Made by a program: the position numbers and the translations under genes. Positions 15,409 to 24,278 of a DNA stretch of 64,000 nt are shown in pieces. How positions within the stretch are numbered: the first letter of the stretch is position 1; the number at the start of each line of letters is the position of its first letter. The stretch covers positions 78,219 to 142,218 of the forward strand of contig JAAEQB010000051.1 of the NCBI GenBank assembly GCA_024231975.1. The letters are read 5' to 3'. The DNA comes from Allobosea sp. GTDB lineage: Bacteria > Pseudomonadota > Alphaproteobacteria > Rhizobiales > Beijerinckiaceae. The notes beneath the pieces are model-generated. The model did no database searches, had not been told where the DNA came from, and saw only the letters and a list, made by a program, of their open reading frames with translations.

Positions 15409-16720
15409 CGGCGTTGGCGGTTTCCGGCTCGGCGGGAAGGCCGTTGCCGGCGGGCGCGACCCTGAGCGCCGTCAGCCGGTTGCGGCTCTTGCGCATCACC
15501 TCGAAGCGAAAGCCGTGGAAGGTGAAGGCCTGGCCGGCATCGGGGATAGCGCGGGCCTCGTGGATGACGAGGCCCGCGATGGTCGTTGCCTCGTCGTCGG
15601 GCAACTGCCAGTCCATCGCCCGGTTGAGGTCGCGGATCGGCACGCCGCCATCGACGACGACCGCACCGTCCGGCTGCTGGCGCAGGCCCGGCACGGCGAC
15701 GTCGTGCTCGTCGCGGATGTCGCCGACAATCTCCTCGAGGATGTCCTCCAGCGTGACGAGCCCCATTACCTCGCCATATTCGTCGACGGCGAGGGCGAAA
15801 TGCGTCTTGCGGGCGAGGAAGGCCTTGAGCTGCTCGGGCAAAGGCGTGTTCACCGGCACGAACCACGACTCGAGCGCGATGGTCGCGACATCGAGCTTGC
15901 TGGCGTCGCCGCCGGCGGCGTCGAGCGCGCGCAAAAGATCTTTCGCGTGGAGCACACCGACAATGTTCTCTGGCTTGTCGCGCCAGAGCGGCATGCGGGT
16001 ATAGGGCGAGGCCAGCACCTCGCGCACGATCGCCTCCGGGCCGAGATCGAGATTGATCGTGCGCATCTTGGTGCGGTGGATCATCACATCGGCGACTTCG
16101 AGCTGCTTGAGGTCGAGCAGGCCGCTGACCATGTCGCCGTCGGCCTTCTCGACCGTACCTTCCTGGCGCATCAGTTCGACCTGGTCGCGCAGGATCTCGT
16201 CGATCGCCAGCACTGGGCGCTGCGAGTCGATCCGCAAGCCGAACAAGCCGAGCGTGCGGCGGGCGAACCATTGCATCAACCGGACCGGCGGGCCGAGCAC
16301 GGCGAGCAGGCGCGCCACCGGCCGCACCAGCTTGAGCGCCATCCGCTCGGGCTCGGCGACAGCCGCCATGCGCGGGGCGAGCTCGCCGAGTACGACGACC
16401 ACCAGCGCGACCGCGATCGCAAGGCAGGCCGCGCCGCTGACGCCAAAGGAGGCGAGCGCGGCATAGGCGGCGAAGCTCGCCGTCGCGGTCTTCACCAGCG
16501 TCCGCGCCAGCAGGAAGACGCCGCTCAATCGCTCGCGGTCGCCGAGCACGCGCAGCACGATCGCGGCGCGGCGGCTGCCGGCCTTCTCCTGCTGGACGAG
16601 CCTGGCCCGCGAGATCGCATGCAGCGCCGCATCGGCAGCAGCGAGGAAGCCGGTCAGGAACACGCCGAGCGCGACGATGGCGAGGGCGAGCCAGGGATCG
16701 AGATGCGGAATGGCGACCAT
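15398..16720 (-). CDS. CNNM/CorC-like membrane protein with CBS domains
   Basis: 440 aa. It has an N-terminal DUF21 transmembrane domain (about 1-190), a CBS pair (about 205-330, including VADVMIHRTKMRTINLDL and LVTLEDILEEIVGDI) and a CorC_HlyC domain (about 345-425). The family, often labelled hemolysin, is linked to Mg2+ or Co2+ transport and resistance. It is encoded 11 bp downstream of aroB, an arrangement I know from other Hyphomicrobiales aroK-aroB loci, so it is probably cotranscribed with them. The TM domain has fewer conserved acidic residues than typical CorB, so activity is uncertain. Confidence 0.87.
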   Translation of the reverse strand: MVAIPHLDPWLALAIVALGVFLTGFLAAADAALHAISRARLVQQEKAGSRRAAIVLRVLGDRERLSGVFLLARTLVKTATASFAAYAALASFGVSGAACLAIAVALVVVVLGELAPRMAAVAEPERMALKLVRPVARLLAVLGPPVRLMQWFARRTLGLFGLRIDSQRPVLAIDEILRDQVELMRQEGTVEKADGDMVSGLLDLKQLEVADVMIHRTKMRTINLDLGPEAIVREVLASPYTRMPLWRDKPENIVGVLHAKDLLRALDAAGGDASKLDVATIALESWFVPVNTPLPEQLKAFLARKTHFALAVDEYGEVMGLVTLEDILEEIVGDIRDEHDVAVPGLRQQPDGAVVVDGGVPIRDLNRAMDWQLPDDEATTIAGLVIHEARAIPDAGQAFTFHGFRFEVMRKSRNRLTALRVAPAGNGLPAEPETANAVRG

Positions 16721-16731
16721 GCCGGAAGCGC

Positions 16732-17877
16732 TCAGGTTCCCGCGAGTTCACTTTCAATGAAGTCGAAGGCGGCCTCGGTGGCGACGCCGGGCGCGATGAA
16801 GCTCCTGCCGATGCCATGCGCCAGGATGAAGGTCAGCGCGCCGCGCTTGACCTTCTTGTCCTGGGTCATCGCCTCGACGATCTCGGCGGCGGTGCCGCTG
16901 CCGCCCGGCACGTCCTGCAGCCGGGTCGGCAGGCCGACGGCGGCGAGATGGGCGGCCACACGGCCGGCATCCTGGCCGGGGCAGAGGCCGAGCCGCTGCG
17001 AGAAGCGGAAGGCGAGGCAAAGCCCGATCGCGACCGCTTCGCCATGGACGAGCCGAGCGGAATCGTAGCGGGTCAGGCGCTCCAGCGCATGGGCGAAGGT
17101 GTGGCCGAGATTGAGCAGGGCCCGGTCGCCATCCTCGCGCTCGTCGCGCGCGACCACCGCGGCCTTGGCCCGGCAGGCGGTCGCGACGGCATGGTCGCGT
17201 TCCGGTCCGCCTTCCATGACGCGGCGCCAGTTGACCTCGCACCAGTCGAAGAAGGCGGGATCGTCGATCAGCCCGTATTTCACCACCTCGGCATAGCCGG
17301 CCTTGAATTCGCGCTCGCTCAGCGTGTCGAGCAGGGCGGTGTCGCAGATCACCAGAGCCGGCTGATGGAAGGCGCCGATCAGGTTCTTGCCGTGGCTGGA
17401 ATTGATGCCGGTCTTGCCGCCGACGGAGGAATCGACCTGGGCAAGCAGGCTGGTCGGGATCTGCACCAGCCGCACGCCACGGCGCAGCACCGAGGCGGCG
17501 AAGCCCGAGAGATCGCCGACGACGCCGCCGCCGAGCGCGATGACGAGGTCGTTGCGCTCGATCTTGGCGGCGAGCAGGCCGTCGCAGAGCTCGATGAAGC
17601 GGGCATAGGACTTCGATGCCTCGCCCGGCGGGATCGTCAGGCGCGTCGCCGCGACGCCGGCCTGTTGCAGGCAGGATTCGAGCGCCGGAGCGTGCAAGGC
17701 GGCGAGGTTCTCGTCAGTGACGATGGCGGCGCGGGCGCCGGGAAAGCGGCGCGCGATCACCTCAGCCGCCTCGCAGAGCTGGTGGCGGCCGATCAGGATG
17801 TCATAGGAGCGCTCGGCCAGCGCGACCGGCACGATGATTCGTTCCGCTGCGGAGGCAGCCGGGGCCATGGCGTTCAT
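16732..17877 (-). CDS. aroB: 3-dehydroquinate synthase
   Basis: 381 aa. It catalyses step two of the shikimate pathway, cyclising DAHP to 3-dehydroquinate with NAD+ and a divalent metal. Signature stretches are present: the NAD-binding region with GGGVVGDLSGFAAS, PTSLLAQVDSSVGGKTGIN, the metal ligands in KYGLI, and the LNLGHTFAHALE His motif. The start codon overlaps the aroK stop (ATGA), so the two are translationally coupled. Length matches the family. Cytosolic. Confidence 0.95.
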   Translation of the reverse strand: MNAMAPAASAAERIIVPVALAERSYDILIGRHQLCEAAEVIARRFPGARAAIVTDENLAALHAPALESCLQQAGVAATRLTIPPGEASKSYARFIELCDGLLAAKIERNDLVIALGGGVVGDLSGFAASVLRRGVRLVQIPTSLLAQVDSSVGGKTGINSSHGKNLIGAFHQPALVICDTALLDTLSEREFKAGYAEVVKYGLIDDPAFFDWCEVNWRRVMEGGPERDHAVATACRAKAAVVARDEREDGDRALLNLGHTFAHALERLTRYDSARLVHGEAVAIGLCLAFRFSQRLGLCPGQDAGRVAAHLAAVGLPTRLQDVPGGSGTAAEIVEAMTQDKKVKRGALTFILAHGIGRSFIAPGVATEAAFDFIESELAGT

Positions 17878-18464
17878 TCCTTGACTTCCTGGCGCAGGCG
17901 GCGATCGAGCGCCGCCATCGCGTCCTCGACCACGACCTCATGCGGATCGTCACGCGAGATCAGCGTGATGTCGGCGAGCGCGTAGACAGGCTCGCGCTCG
18001 GCCAGCATCCGGCGCATGGCCGCCTCGGGATCGGCGGTCTGCAACAGCGGGCGATTGCTGCGCTTGCGGACACGGCGCATCAGCACGTCGAATTCGGCCT
18101 TCAGCCAGATCGAGATCCCGAGCTCGGCGATGCGGGCGCGGGTTTCGGGGTTCATGAAGGCGCCGCCGCCAGTCGCCAGCACGAGCGGGGCGCGCGTCGT
18201 CAGGATCCGGGCGATGACGCGGCGCTCGCCATCGCGGAACTCGCTCTCGCCGCGCTGGGCGAAGATCTCCGGGATCGTCATGCCGGCGGCGGTCTCGATC
18301 TCGGTGTCGGCATCGACGAAGGGCAGCCCGAGCCGGGCGCCGAGGCGCTTGCCGGTCGCGCTCTTGCCCGAGCCCATCATGCCCACCAGCACCACGGCTC
18401 GCCCACCGAGCGCGGCGCGCAGAGCGATGCGGTCCACCTGTTCGATCGTTTCCGCCATCGTCAT
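17874..18464 (-). CDS. aroK: Shikimate kinase
   Basis: 196 aa from the ATG at 18464, with AAGGAA about 9 nt upstream; an ATG at 18458 is also possible, and the longer frame to 18734 runs into the divergent pab gene. It phosphorylates shikimate at O3. P-loop GMMGSGKS, the shikimate-binding Asp/Arg segments (DADTEIE, FRDGERR), ATGGGAF and the LID region (RKRSNRPLL) are all visible. It forms an aroK-aroB(-CBS protein) operon. Confidence 0.95.
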   Translation of the reverse strand: MTMAETIEQVDRIALRAALGGRAVVLVGMMGSGKSATGKRLGARLGLPFVDADTEIETAAGMTIPEIFAQRGESEFRDGERRVIARILTTRAPLVLATGGGAFMNPETRARIAELGISIWLKAEFDVLMRRVRKRSNRPLLQTADPEAAMRRMLAEREPVYALADITLISRDDPHEVVVEDAMAALDRRLRQEVKE

Positions 18465-18588
18465 CAAACGAATTCCTTGAGCCCGCTCTAGCATGAGGAT
18501 CGCGGTACCGCCATGTGCCTTGCGCTGCGGCTTGACCTCGACGGCTCCGTCGGGCTCGTAGCGCCGCGATGGGGGTGGTGAGCACGTG

Positions 18589-20421
18589 ATGCTGGTGGCG
18601 GGAGAGGATTGCGGGATCGCCGCGTTGCGGGCGCCCTTCGTGCTGCTGGAAGATCGAAGCGGGGCAGGGCAGGCGCTGTTCTTCGCCGATCCCGTTGAAG
18701 TCATCGAAGCCAGCGAACCCTCGGAAATCGCCAATGCTTTCGCCCGCGTCGAGGCGGGATTGGCGCGCGGCCTGCACGCGGCCGGCTTCCTCTCCTATGA
18801 GCTGGGCTATGCCTTCGAGCCGCGGCTGGCCGGGCTGCTACCGGCGCAGCGGAGCCTGCCGCTGCTCTGGTTCGGCTTGTTCGAGGCGCCGCGTAGCATA
18901 GCGCCGGCAGAACTCGACAAGGGCTTCGCGACTCTGTGTCCGCTGCCGCTCGAAGCCTTGGCATTCGGTTTGGACGAGGCCGGTCATGCTGCGGCGGTGC
19001 AGCGCGTGCTCGACTATCTCCACGCCGGCGACGCCTATCAGGTCAACCTGACCTTCCCGATCCGTTTCCGCTACGCTGGCGATCCGCTCGCTCTCTACAG
19101 CGCGCTGCGGGCGAGCCAGCCGGTCGCCCATGGCGGCCTGGTCGCGATGGGGGAGGCGAGTATCCTCTCTGTCTCGCCGGAACTGTTCATCGAGACCGCC
19201 GGCGGGGGCGCCGTCACCCGGCCGATGAAGGGGACGGCGGCGCGCGGTGCCGACGCACAGGCCGACGAGGCCGCGAAGGCGGCCTTGCTTGCCGATCCGA
19301 AGCAGCGGGCCGAGAACCTGATGATCGTCGACCTGCTGCGCAACGATCTCAGCCGGATCAGCGAGCAGGGCTCGGTCAAGGTTCCCGCGCTCTTCAGCGT
19401 CGAGACCTATCCGGGCTTCCATACGCTGACCTCGACGGTGACTAGTCAGTTGCGGCCGGGATTGTCGCTGGCCGAGCAGATGCAGGCGCTGTTTCCCTGC
19501 GGCTCTGTTACCGGCGCGCCGAAGCTCAGGGCGATGGAGATCATCCGCGAGATCGAAGCCGCGCCGCGCGACGTCTATACCGGCTCCATCGGCATGATCG
19601 CGCCAAGCGGCGATCTCAGCTTCAACGTCGCGATCCGGACCGCGACGCTGCTGCCGGGCGGCGAGGGCGTCTATGGTGTCGGCGGGGGCATCGTCGTCGA
19701 TTCCAGGCTGGCCGAGGAATATGCGGAATGCCGGCTGAAGGCACGGGTGCTGACAGACCTTGCGGAGGATTACGGGCTGATCGAGACGCTGCGCTGGTCG
19801 GGCGGCTATGTCCGTTTGGCGTTGCACCTCGAACGCCTGGTCGTGTCAGCGGCAGCGCTCGACTTCCGGCTCGATCAGGAGCAGCTGGCCCTGCAACTCG
19901 CGGAGATCGAAGCGTCATTCCCTGTTGGAGCGGAGCGCCGAGTGCGTTGCGAGCTGCGCCGCAACGGCGCGTTTCAGATCACCACGGCGCCGATGCCGCT
20001 TGCGGCTGAGGGCGCGCTTCGCATCGCAGTCGCCAGCCAGCAGGTCGATGCCGGTGATCCCTTCCTGCGACACAAAACGACCCGCCGGGCGGTTTATGAG
20101 CGAGCCTTCGCCGAGGCGGCATCGCAAGGCTGCGACGATGCGCTGCTGCTGAACCGGCAAGGCTTCGTCACCGAGACCAGCCGCAACACCATCTTCCTCG
20201 AGCGTGACGGCGTCTTGCTGACGCCCCCACTGGAACATGGCCTGCTGCCGGGCGTGCTGCGTCGCGAGCTGATCGAAACCGGCACTGCACGCGAGGCTCC
20301 CTTGCGCCTCGACGACCTCCGGCAGGCCGAGCGCTGGTTCGTCGGCAACAGCCTGCGCGGGCTGCAGCTTGCAGAGATCGCTGGTTCCGCCCTTGCGCCC
20401 GATACCCCCAATCAGAAATAA
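18589..20421 (+). CDS. pabBC: Aminodeoxychorismate synthase I-lyase fusion (PabB-PabC)
   Basis: 610 aa from the ATG at 18589 (a GTG immediately before it is possible). Residues about 1-380 form a chorismate-binding PabB domain (DAYQVNLTFPIRF, RPMKGTAARG, NLMIVDLLRNDLSRI, CGSVTGAPKLRAMEII). The rest is a class IV PLP lyase (PabC) domain with the Lys in RHKTTRR and the motif ETSRNTIFL. Together they make 4-aminobenzoate for folate from chorismate, with ammonia from a PabA glutaminase not encoded here. The fusion is common in Proteobacteria. It is divergent from aroK, so chorismate supply and use lie side by side. Confidence 0.92.
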   Translation: MLVAGEDCGIAALRAPFVLLEDRSGAGQALFFADPVEVIEASEPSEIANAFARVEAGLARGLHAAGFLSYELGYAFEPRLAGLLPAQRSLPLLWFGLFEAPRSIAPAELDKGFATLCPLPLEALAFGLDEAGHAAAVQRVLDYLHAGDAYQVNLTFPIRFRYAGDPLALYSALRASQPVAHGGLVAMGEASILSVSPELFIETAGGGAVTRPMKGTAARGADAQADEAAKAALLADPKQRAENLMIVDLLRNDLSRISEQGSVKVPALFSVETYPGFHTLTSTVTSQLRPGLSLAEQMQALFPCGSVTGAPKLRAMEIIREIEAAPRDVYTGSIGMIAPSGDLSFNVAIRTATLLPGGEGVYGVGGGIVVDSRLAEEYAECRLKARVLTDLAEDYGLIETLRWSGGYVRLALHLERLVVSAAALDFRLDQEQLALQLAEIEASFPVGAERRVRCELRRNGAFQITTAPMPLAAEGALRIAVASQQVDAGDPFLRHKTTRRAVYERAFAEAASQGCDDALLLNRQGFVTETSRNTIFLERDGVLLTPPLEHGLLPGVLRRELIETGTAREAPLRLDDLRQAERWFVGNSLRGLQLAEIAGSALAPDTPNQK

Positions 20422-20451
20422 CAGGTTGGGGTGCATGGGGAATCGCCGGCC

Positions 20452-20595
20452 GTGCCGACGCTGTTCAAGTTCCTGACGTTCCTGGCTGTGATCGCCGGGC
20501 TGGTCTATGGCGGCATGCTCGCGCTGGTCACCTTCGTGAAGCCGGAGCCGCGCGAGATGGTCGAGATCGTGCCGCCCTCGAAGCTGCAGAAATGA
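20452..20595 (+). CDS. 47-residue membrane protein upstream of xerD
   Basis: GTG start at 20452, TGA at 20593-20595, the latter overlapping the xerD ATG (ATGA). The product is one transmembrane helix (FKFLTFLAVIAGLVYGGMLA) followed by a short tail (KPEPREMVEIVPPSKLQK). From memory, a similar short ORF precedes xerD in many Hyphomicrobiales, sometimes mis-named histidine kinase; it has no kinase features. Translational coupling to xerD is likely. Function unknown. Confidence 0.8.
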   Translation: MPTLFKFLTFLAVIAGLVYGGMLALVTFVKPEPREMVEIVPPSKLQK

Positions 20596-21527
20596 GCAAG
20601 CAGGCGCGTTCCTGGCTGAACGGCTTCCTCGACATGCTGGCGGCCGAGCGCGGCGCGGCCAAGAACACGCTCGAGGCCTATGAGCGCGACCTTGAGGACT
20701 ATCTCGGCTTCGCCGCGAGCCAGGGCGGTCCGGCTGCGGCCACGGCGGACGATATCCGGGCTTATCTGGTCGAGCTGTCGGAACGCGGGCTGAAGGCCTC
20801 CTCGGCGGCGCGTCGGCTCTCGGCCGTCAGGCAGTTCCATCGCTTCCTCTACACCGAAGGCCTCGCCGGCACCGATCCGACCGCTGCGATCGAGGGGCCG
20901 CGGCTCGGCCGGCCATTGCCGAAGGTGCTCAGCGTCGCCGAGGTCGACCGGCTGATCGGCACGGCCCAGCAGATGGCGGAGCAGGAGGGGCTCTCACCCG
21001 CCGCCCGGGCGCGCGGCGTCAGGATGCACTGCCTGATCGAGATGCTCTACGCCACCGGCCTGCGCGTCTCCGAGCTGATCGCATTGCCGCTTTCGGCCGC
21101 GACGACGCGCGAGCGCTTCCTGGTCGTGCGCGGCAAGGGCGACAAGGACCGGCTGGTGCCGCTGAACGAGGCAGCGCGCATCGCAGCCACGGCGCATCTT
21201 GCTCTGCTACGCGAACAGGGTGCAGCGGACGGGCGCTGGCTCTTTCCCTCCGACGGCGAGAGCGGGCATCTGACCCGCCAGGCTTTCGGGCGCGATCTCA
21301 AATCGCTGGCGGCAGCCGCCGGCCTGTCGCCGGCCAAGGTCTCGCCGCACGTGTTGCGCCATGCCTTCGCCAGCCATCTCCTGCAGAACGGCGCGGACCT
21401 GCGCGTCGTGCAGGAATTGCTGGGCCATGCCGACATCGCGACGACGCAGATCTACACCCATGTCCTCGACGAGCGGCTGAAGAGCATGGTCCGCGACCTG
21501 CACCCGCTGATGGACGGCGAGAGCTAG
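20592..21527 (+). CDS. xerD: Tyrosine recombinase XerD
   Basis: 311 aa. N-terminal SAM-like DNA-binding domain (about 8-100) and C-terminal catalytic domain with the full set: Arg158 (TGLRVSEL), Lys182, His253-x-x-Arg256 (HVLRHAFASH), His279 (LLGHA) and nucleophile Tyr288 (TQIYTHV). With XerC it resolves chromosome dimers at dif. No dif-like site is evident nearby, and the gene's conserved aro/xerD setting argues for the housekeeping enzyme rather than an element integrase. Confidence 0.93.
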   Translation: MSKQARSWLNGFLDMLAAERGAAKNTLEAYERDLEDYLGFAASQGGPAAATADDIRAYLVELSERGLKASSAARRLSAVRQFHRFLYTEGLAGTDPTAAIEGPRLGRPLPKVLSVAEVDRLIGTAQQMAEQEGLSPAARARGVRMHCLIEMLYATGLRVSELIALPLSAATTRERFLVVRGKGDKDRLVPLNEAARIAATAHLALLREQGAADGRWLFPSDGESGHLTRQAFGRDLKSLAAAAGLSPAKVSPHVLRHAFASHLLQNGADLRVVQELLGHADIATTQIYTHVLDERLKSMVRDLHPLMDGES

Positions 21528-21528
21528 C

Positions 21529-23319
21529 TCACGCCGCATTCGGGGTGCTGGGAGCCGGTTCCTCGCCCTTGCGGCCGCAGAGCGCCAGCATGGCGCGGGC
21601 GATCTCGGCCTCGCCCATGATGGTGCGGCTCGCCCCGCAGTCCTTGAGGTGCTCGACCTCGGCGAGGGAATGGGCGCGGGCGATGATCGGCAGATTCGGG
21701 TTCTGCTTGCGTGCCTGCTCGCAGACCTGACCGGCCTCGAAACTGCCGGGGATGGCGACGAAGAGGCGCTTTGCCCGCGCCAGCCCGGCGGCGCCGAGCA
21801 CCTCCGGGTCGGCAGCATTGCCGACCAGCACTTCGGCGCCGTCGCGGCGGGCGGCGGCGACGCCGTCATCCTGATCCTCGATCACCAGCAGCTTCTCGCC
21901 CATGGCTGCAAGGCCGGCGCCGAGCAGCGAGCCGACGCGGCCATAGCCGACGACGACGATATGATCGGACAGCTCGGTCGGGGCGATGTCGCGTTCGGGG
22001 GCGGGCGCAGGCTCGAGCTCCGGCGCCGCGGCCGGCGCTTCCGGCTGAGGGACGGGCGCCGCCTCGGCCGGCTTCGGTTCGGCCGGCTTGGGCTTGGCCG
22101 GTGCAGGGTCGGGCGGGGCGAAGCGGTCGACCAGCTTGAACATCACCGGGTTGAGCACGATCGAGAAGATCGCGCCGGCGAGAATCAGGTCGCGGCCCTG
22201 CTCCGGCAGCAGCTTCAGGGAGACGCCGAGCCCGGCGAGGATGAAGGAGAATTCGCCGATCTGCGCCAGGCTCGCCGAGATCGTCAGCGCGACCTGATCG
22301 GGCTTGCCGAAGGCGCGCACGATCAGCCAGGCGGCCAGCGACTTGCCGAACAGGATAATGGCGATGGTGGCGATCAGAGCGAGCGGGGCGCGCAGCAGGA
22401 TGCCCGGATCGAACAGCATACCGACCGAGACGAAGAACAGCACCGCGAAGGCGTCGCGCAGCGGTAGCGATTCCTCGGCGGCGCGATGGCTGAGCGGCGA
22501 TTCGCTCAGGATCATGCCTGCGAAGAAGGCGCCGAGCGCGAAGGAGACGCCGAACAGGCTGGCGGCGAGATAGGCGACGCCGAGCGCGATCGCGAGCACG
22601 GCGAGGCGGAAGAGTTCGCGCGAGCCGGTATGGGCGACCCAGTGCAGGATCCAGGGGATCAGCCGGCGCCCGACGATCAGCATGAAGGCGACGAAGGCGG
22701 CGACCTTGGCGAGCGTCAGGCCGAGCACGCCCCAGAGCCCGAGATCGAAGCGCGTCGCCAGCGGCCCGCCGCCGGAAGCAGCGCCGGAGCCGCCGTTCAG
22801 CACGTCCGCGACGGCCGGGATCATCACCAGTGCCAGGACCATGGCGAGGTCTTCGACGATCAGCCAGCCGACGGCGATCTTGCCCTTCTCGGTCTGGACG
22901 ATGCGCCGCTCCTGCAAGGCGCGCAGCAAGACGACGGTACTGGCGACCGAGAGCGCCAGTCCGAAGACGAGGCCGGCGATCACAGTCCAGCCGAGAAGCA
23001 GCGCGAGGCCGAGACCGAGCAGGGTCGCGACGGCGATCTGCACGAGGGCGCCCGGGACCGCGATGGCTTTGACCGAAAGCAGGTCCTTCAGGGAGAAATG
23101 CAGGCCGACGCCGAACATCAGCAGGATGACGCCGATTTCGGCGAGGTCGTTAGCGAGGTTCTGGTCGGCGACGAAACCGGGGGTGAACGGGCCGACCGCG
23201 ACGCCGGCGAGGAGATAACCGACGAGGGGCGAAATCCTGAACTTCTGTGCCAGCGCCCCGAACACGAAGGCGAGGCCGAGGCCCATGACGATGATGGCGA
23301 TCAATGGGCCGTGATGCAT
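21529..23319 (-). CDS. CPA2 cation:proton antiporter with TrkA-N domain (KefB/YbaL type)
   Basis: 596 aa. Twelve or so membrane segments of the Na+/H+ exchanger fold (about 5-385; VGYLLAGVAVGPFTPG, DLAEIGVILLMFGVGLHFS, GWLIVEDLAMV) are followed by a Pro/Ala/Glu-rich linker (about 395-445) and an RCK/TrkA-N nucleotide-binding domain (DHIVVVGYGRVGSLL, ending about 580). KefB/YbaL-type proteins exchange K+ for protons under redox or electrophile control. The unusual PKPAEP-type linker is longer than in E. coli homologues. It converges with xerD, 1 bp apart. Confidence 0.9.
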   Translation of the reverse strand: MHHGPLIAIIVMGLGLAFVFGALAQKFRISPLVGYLLAGVAVGPFTPGFVADQNLANDLAEIGVILLMFGVGLHFSLKDLLSVKAIAVPGALVQIAVATLLGLGLALLLGWTVIAGLVFGLALSVASTVVLLRALQERRIVQTEKGKIAVGWLIVEDLAMVLALVMIPAVADVLNGGSGAASGGGPLATRFDLGLWGVLGLTLAKVAAFVAFMLIVGRRLIPWILHWVAHTGSRELFRLAVLAIALGVAYLAASLFGVSFALGAFFAGMILSESPLSHRAAEESLPLRDAFAVLFFVSVGMLFDPGILLRAPLALIATIAIILFGKSLAAWLIVRAFGKPDQVALTISASLAQIGEFSFILAGLGVSLKLLPEQGRDLILAGAIFSIVLNPVMFKLVDRFAPPDPAPAKPKPAEPKPAEAAPVPQPEAPAAAPELEPAPAPERDIAPTELSDHIVVVGYGRVGSLLGAGLAAMGEKLLVIEDQDDGVAAARRDGAEVLVGNAADPEVLGAAGLARAKRLFVAIPGSFEAGQVCEQARKQNPNLPIIARAHSLAEVEHLKDCGASRTIMGEAEIARAMLALCGRKGEEPAPSTPNAA

Positions 23320-23397
23320 GGGTCTCCGGTGGGCAGGCGGGAAAGGAGGGCGCAGCGACTTTGCGGATCGCGGCGGGGGAATTCAACCTTCGACGAT

Positions 23398-23424
23398 GAA
23401 CAAAAGTCGCAGGAAGGCTGCGAC
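23398..23424 (-). terminator. Rho-independent terminator after the PHA-system gene
   Basis: Reading leftward, GTCGCAG, a 5-nt loop and CTGCGAC (7-bp perfect stem, 23406-23424) are followed by TTTTGTT. It lies about 20 bp past the stop of the leftward gene at 23444, as an intrinsic terminator should. Confidence 0.75.
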
Positions 23425-23443
23425 ATGATGGGTCAGGAAGGCG

Positions 23444-23770
23444 TCAGGCCTTGGTCGGCTTGTGCTCCAGCAGGATCTGCGCCTGCTTCTCGACGCCGAG
23501 CTTCAGCTTCTCGGCGAAGATGGCGAGCATCAGGGGCAGCATCACCTCGACGCGTACCAGCGCATCCTCGACCTCGATCTTGCCGCTGACGGTGTGGCCG
23601 AGCGCGGCGACGCCGAATTGCAGCGTGTCGTCCTGCCAGGTCTCCTCGACGAGCTGCATGCCGAAGCTGCCGAGCTTGTCGCGGACCTTGCCGACGCCGC
23701 CTTGCAATCGCTGGCGCGCCGCCTCGCGGCCGAGCGAATGCGAGATCGTGATGGTGACGGGGCGTTTCAT
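23444..23770 (-). CDS. Polyhydroxyalkanoic acid system family protein
   Basis: 108 aa, cytosolic, matching the PHA_gran_rgn family by its opening ITISHSLGREAARQRLQ, the middle WQDDTLQFGVAALGHTVSGKIEV and LPLMLAIFAEKLK. Family members are found with PHA granule genes, although none are nearby here. Function is not established; a lipid-binding (START-like) fold is suspected from the strand-rich middle and final helix. A strong terminator follows. Confidence 0.82.
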   Translation of the reverse strand: MKRPVTITISHSLGREAARQRLQGGVGKVRDKLGSFGMQLVEETWQDDTLQFGVAALGHTVSGKIEVEDALVRVEVMLPLMLAIFAEKLKLGVEKQAQILLEHKPTKA

Positions 23771-23867
23771 GCGTCAGGTCCCGAAGGGGTGAGCGAACTG
23801 GCGTAGCGCTGAGATGGGCTGCGCGGCCGGCGCTTGCAACCGTCTGCTGACACGACCTTTAACGAGA

Positions 23868-23901
23868 TCGTCCCGGGTGACCGTCGAGGCACCCGGGACG
23901 A
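23868..23901 (-). terminator. 12-bp perfect inverted repeat, likely terminator
   Basis: TCGTCCCGGGTG and CACCCGGGACGA flank a 10-nt loop. It lies 30 bp past the 3' end of the leftward gene at 23931. There is no T-run, so it may be a Rho-dependent stabilising hairpin. Its outer motif (TCGTCCCGGG) is shared with the ends of the type A repeats, so it may be a solo half element. Confidence 0.55.
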
Positions 23902-23930
23902 CATGTTCGATGTAAAAATGGGTTTGAAGG

Positions 23931-24140
23931 TCAGTGGCTGCGGGCTTCGAGCGCCTGCTGGCCCTGCGGCGTGACCTTCCAGAGCTCGTCGCCGGGCTCG
24001 GCCAGGCCGCGCCCCTGAAGCAGGCGCAGCATCGCCTCGCCGAAGATGAAGCGGCGTGTCTCTTCGCTGATGCTTTCCAGCGCGATCCACTCCGGATCGG
24101 TCATCACGATGCTCTCAGGGTTCGTCGCGGTCTCGGCCAT
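23931..24140 (-). CDS. Small hypothetical protein (69 aa)
   Basis: ATG at 24140 with GGAGGA 5-10 nt upstream. The product is acidic and mostly helical (TDPEWIALESISEETRRFIFGEAMLRLLQ) with a possible winged-helix-like end (AEPGDELWKVTPQGQQAL, reminiscent of the wing of MarR/PadR-like domains). It has no signal or membrane segment. I do not recognise a named family; a small winged-helix or anti-sigma-like role is speculation. Confidence 0.65.
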   Translation of the reverse strand: MAETATNPESIVMTDPEWIALESISEETRRFIFGEAMLRLLQGRGLAEPGDELWKVTPQGQQALEARSH

Positions 24141-24278
24141 ATCGTCCTCCTCCGTGGCGGTTGCTGCGATCAGAGGCAAAATCGCGAGCAATCTTGGAGA
24201 GTATATGGCCGGCTTCGGGTGGCGCTGCGGCAATTGCGCGGGTTTTCCGGGTTAGACGGCGACCTTTCCGGATGAGTG

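Noticed and set aside
18465..18734. N-terminal extension of shikimate kinase
   Set aside because: It overlaps the start of the divergent pab gene and lies before the normal family start.
20592..21527. Integrase of a mobile island
   Set aside because: Sequence and setting (47-aa leader, aro/pab genes) are those of housekeeping XerD; no tRNA, att repeats or phage genes adjoin it.
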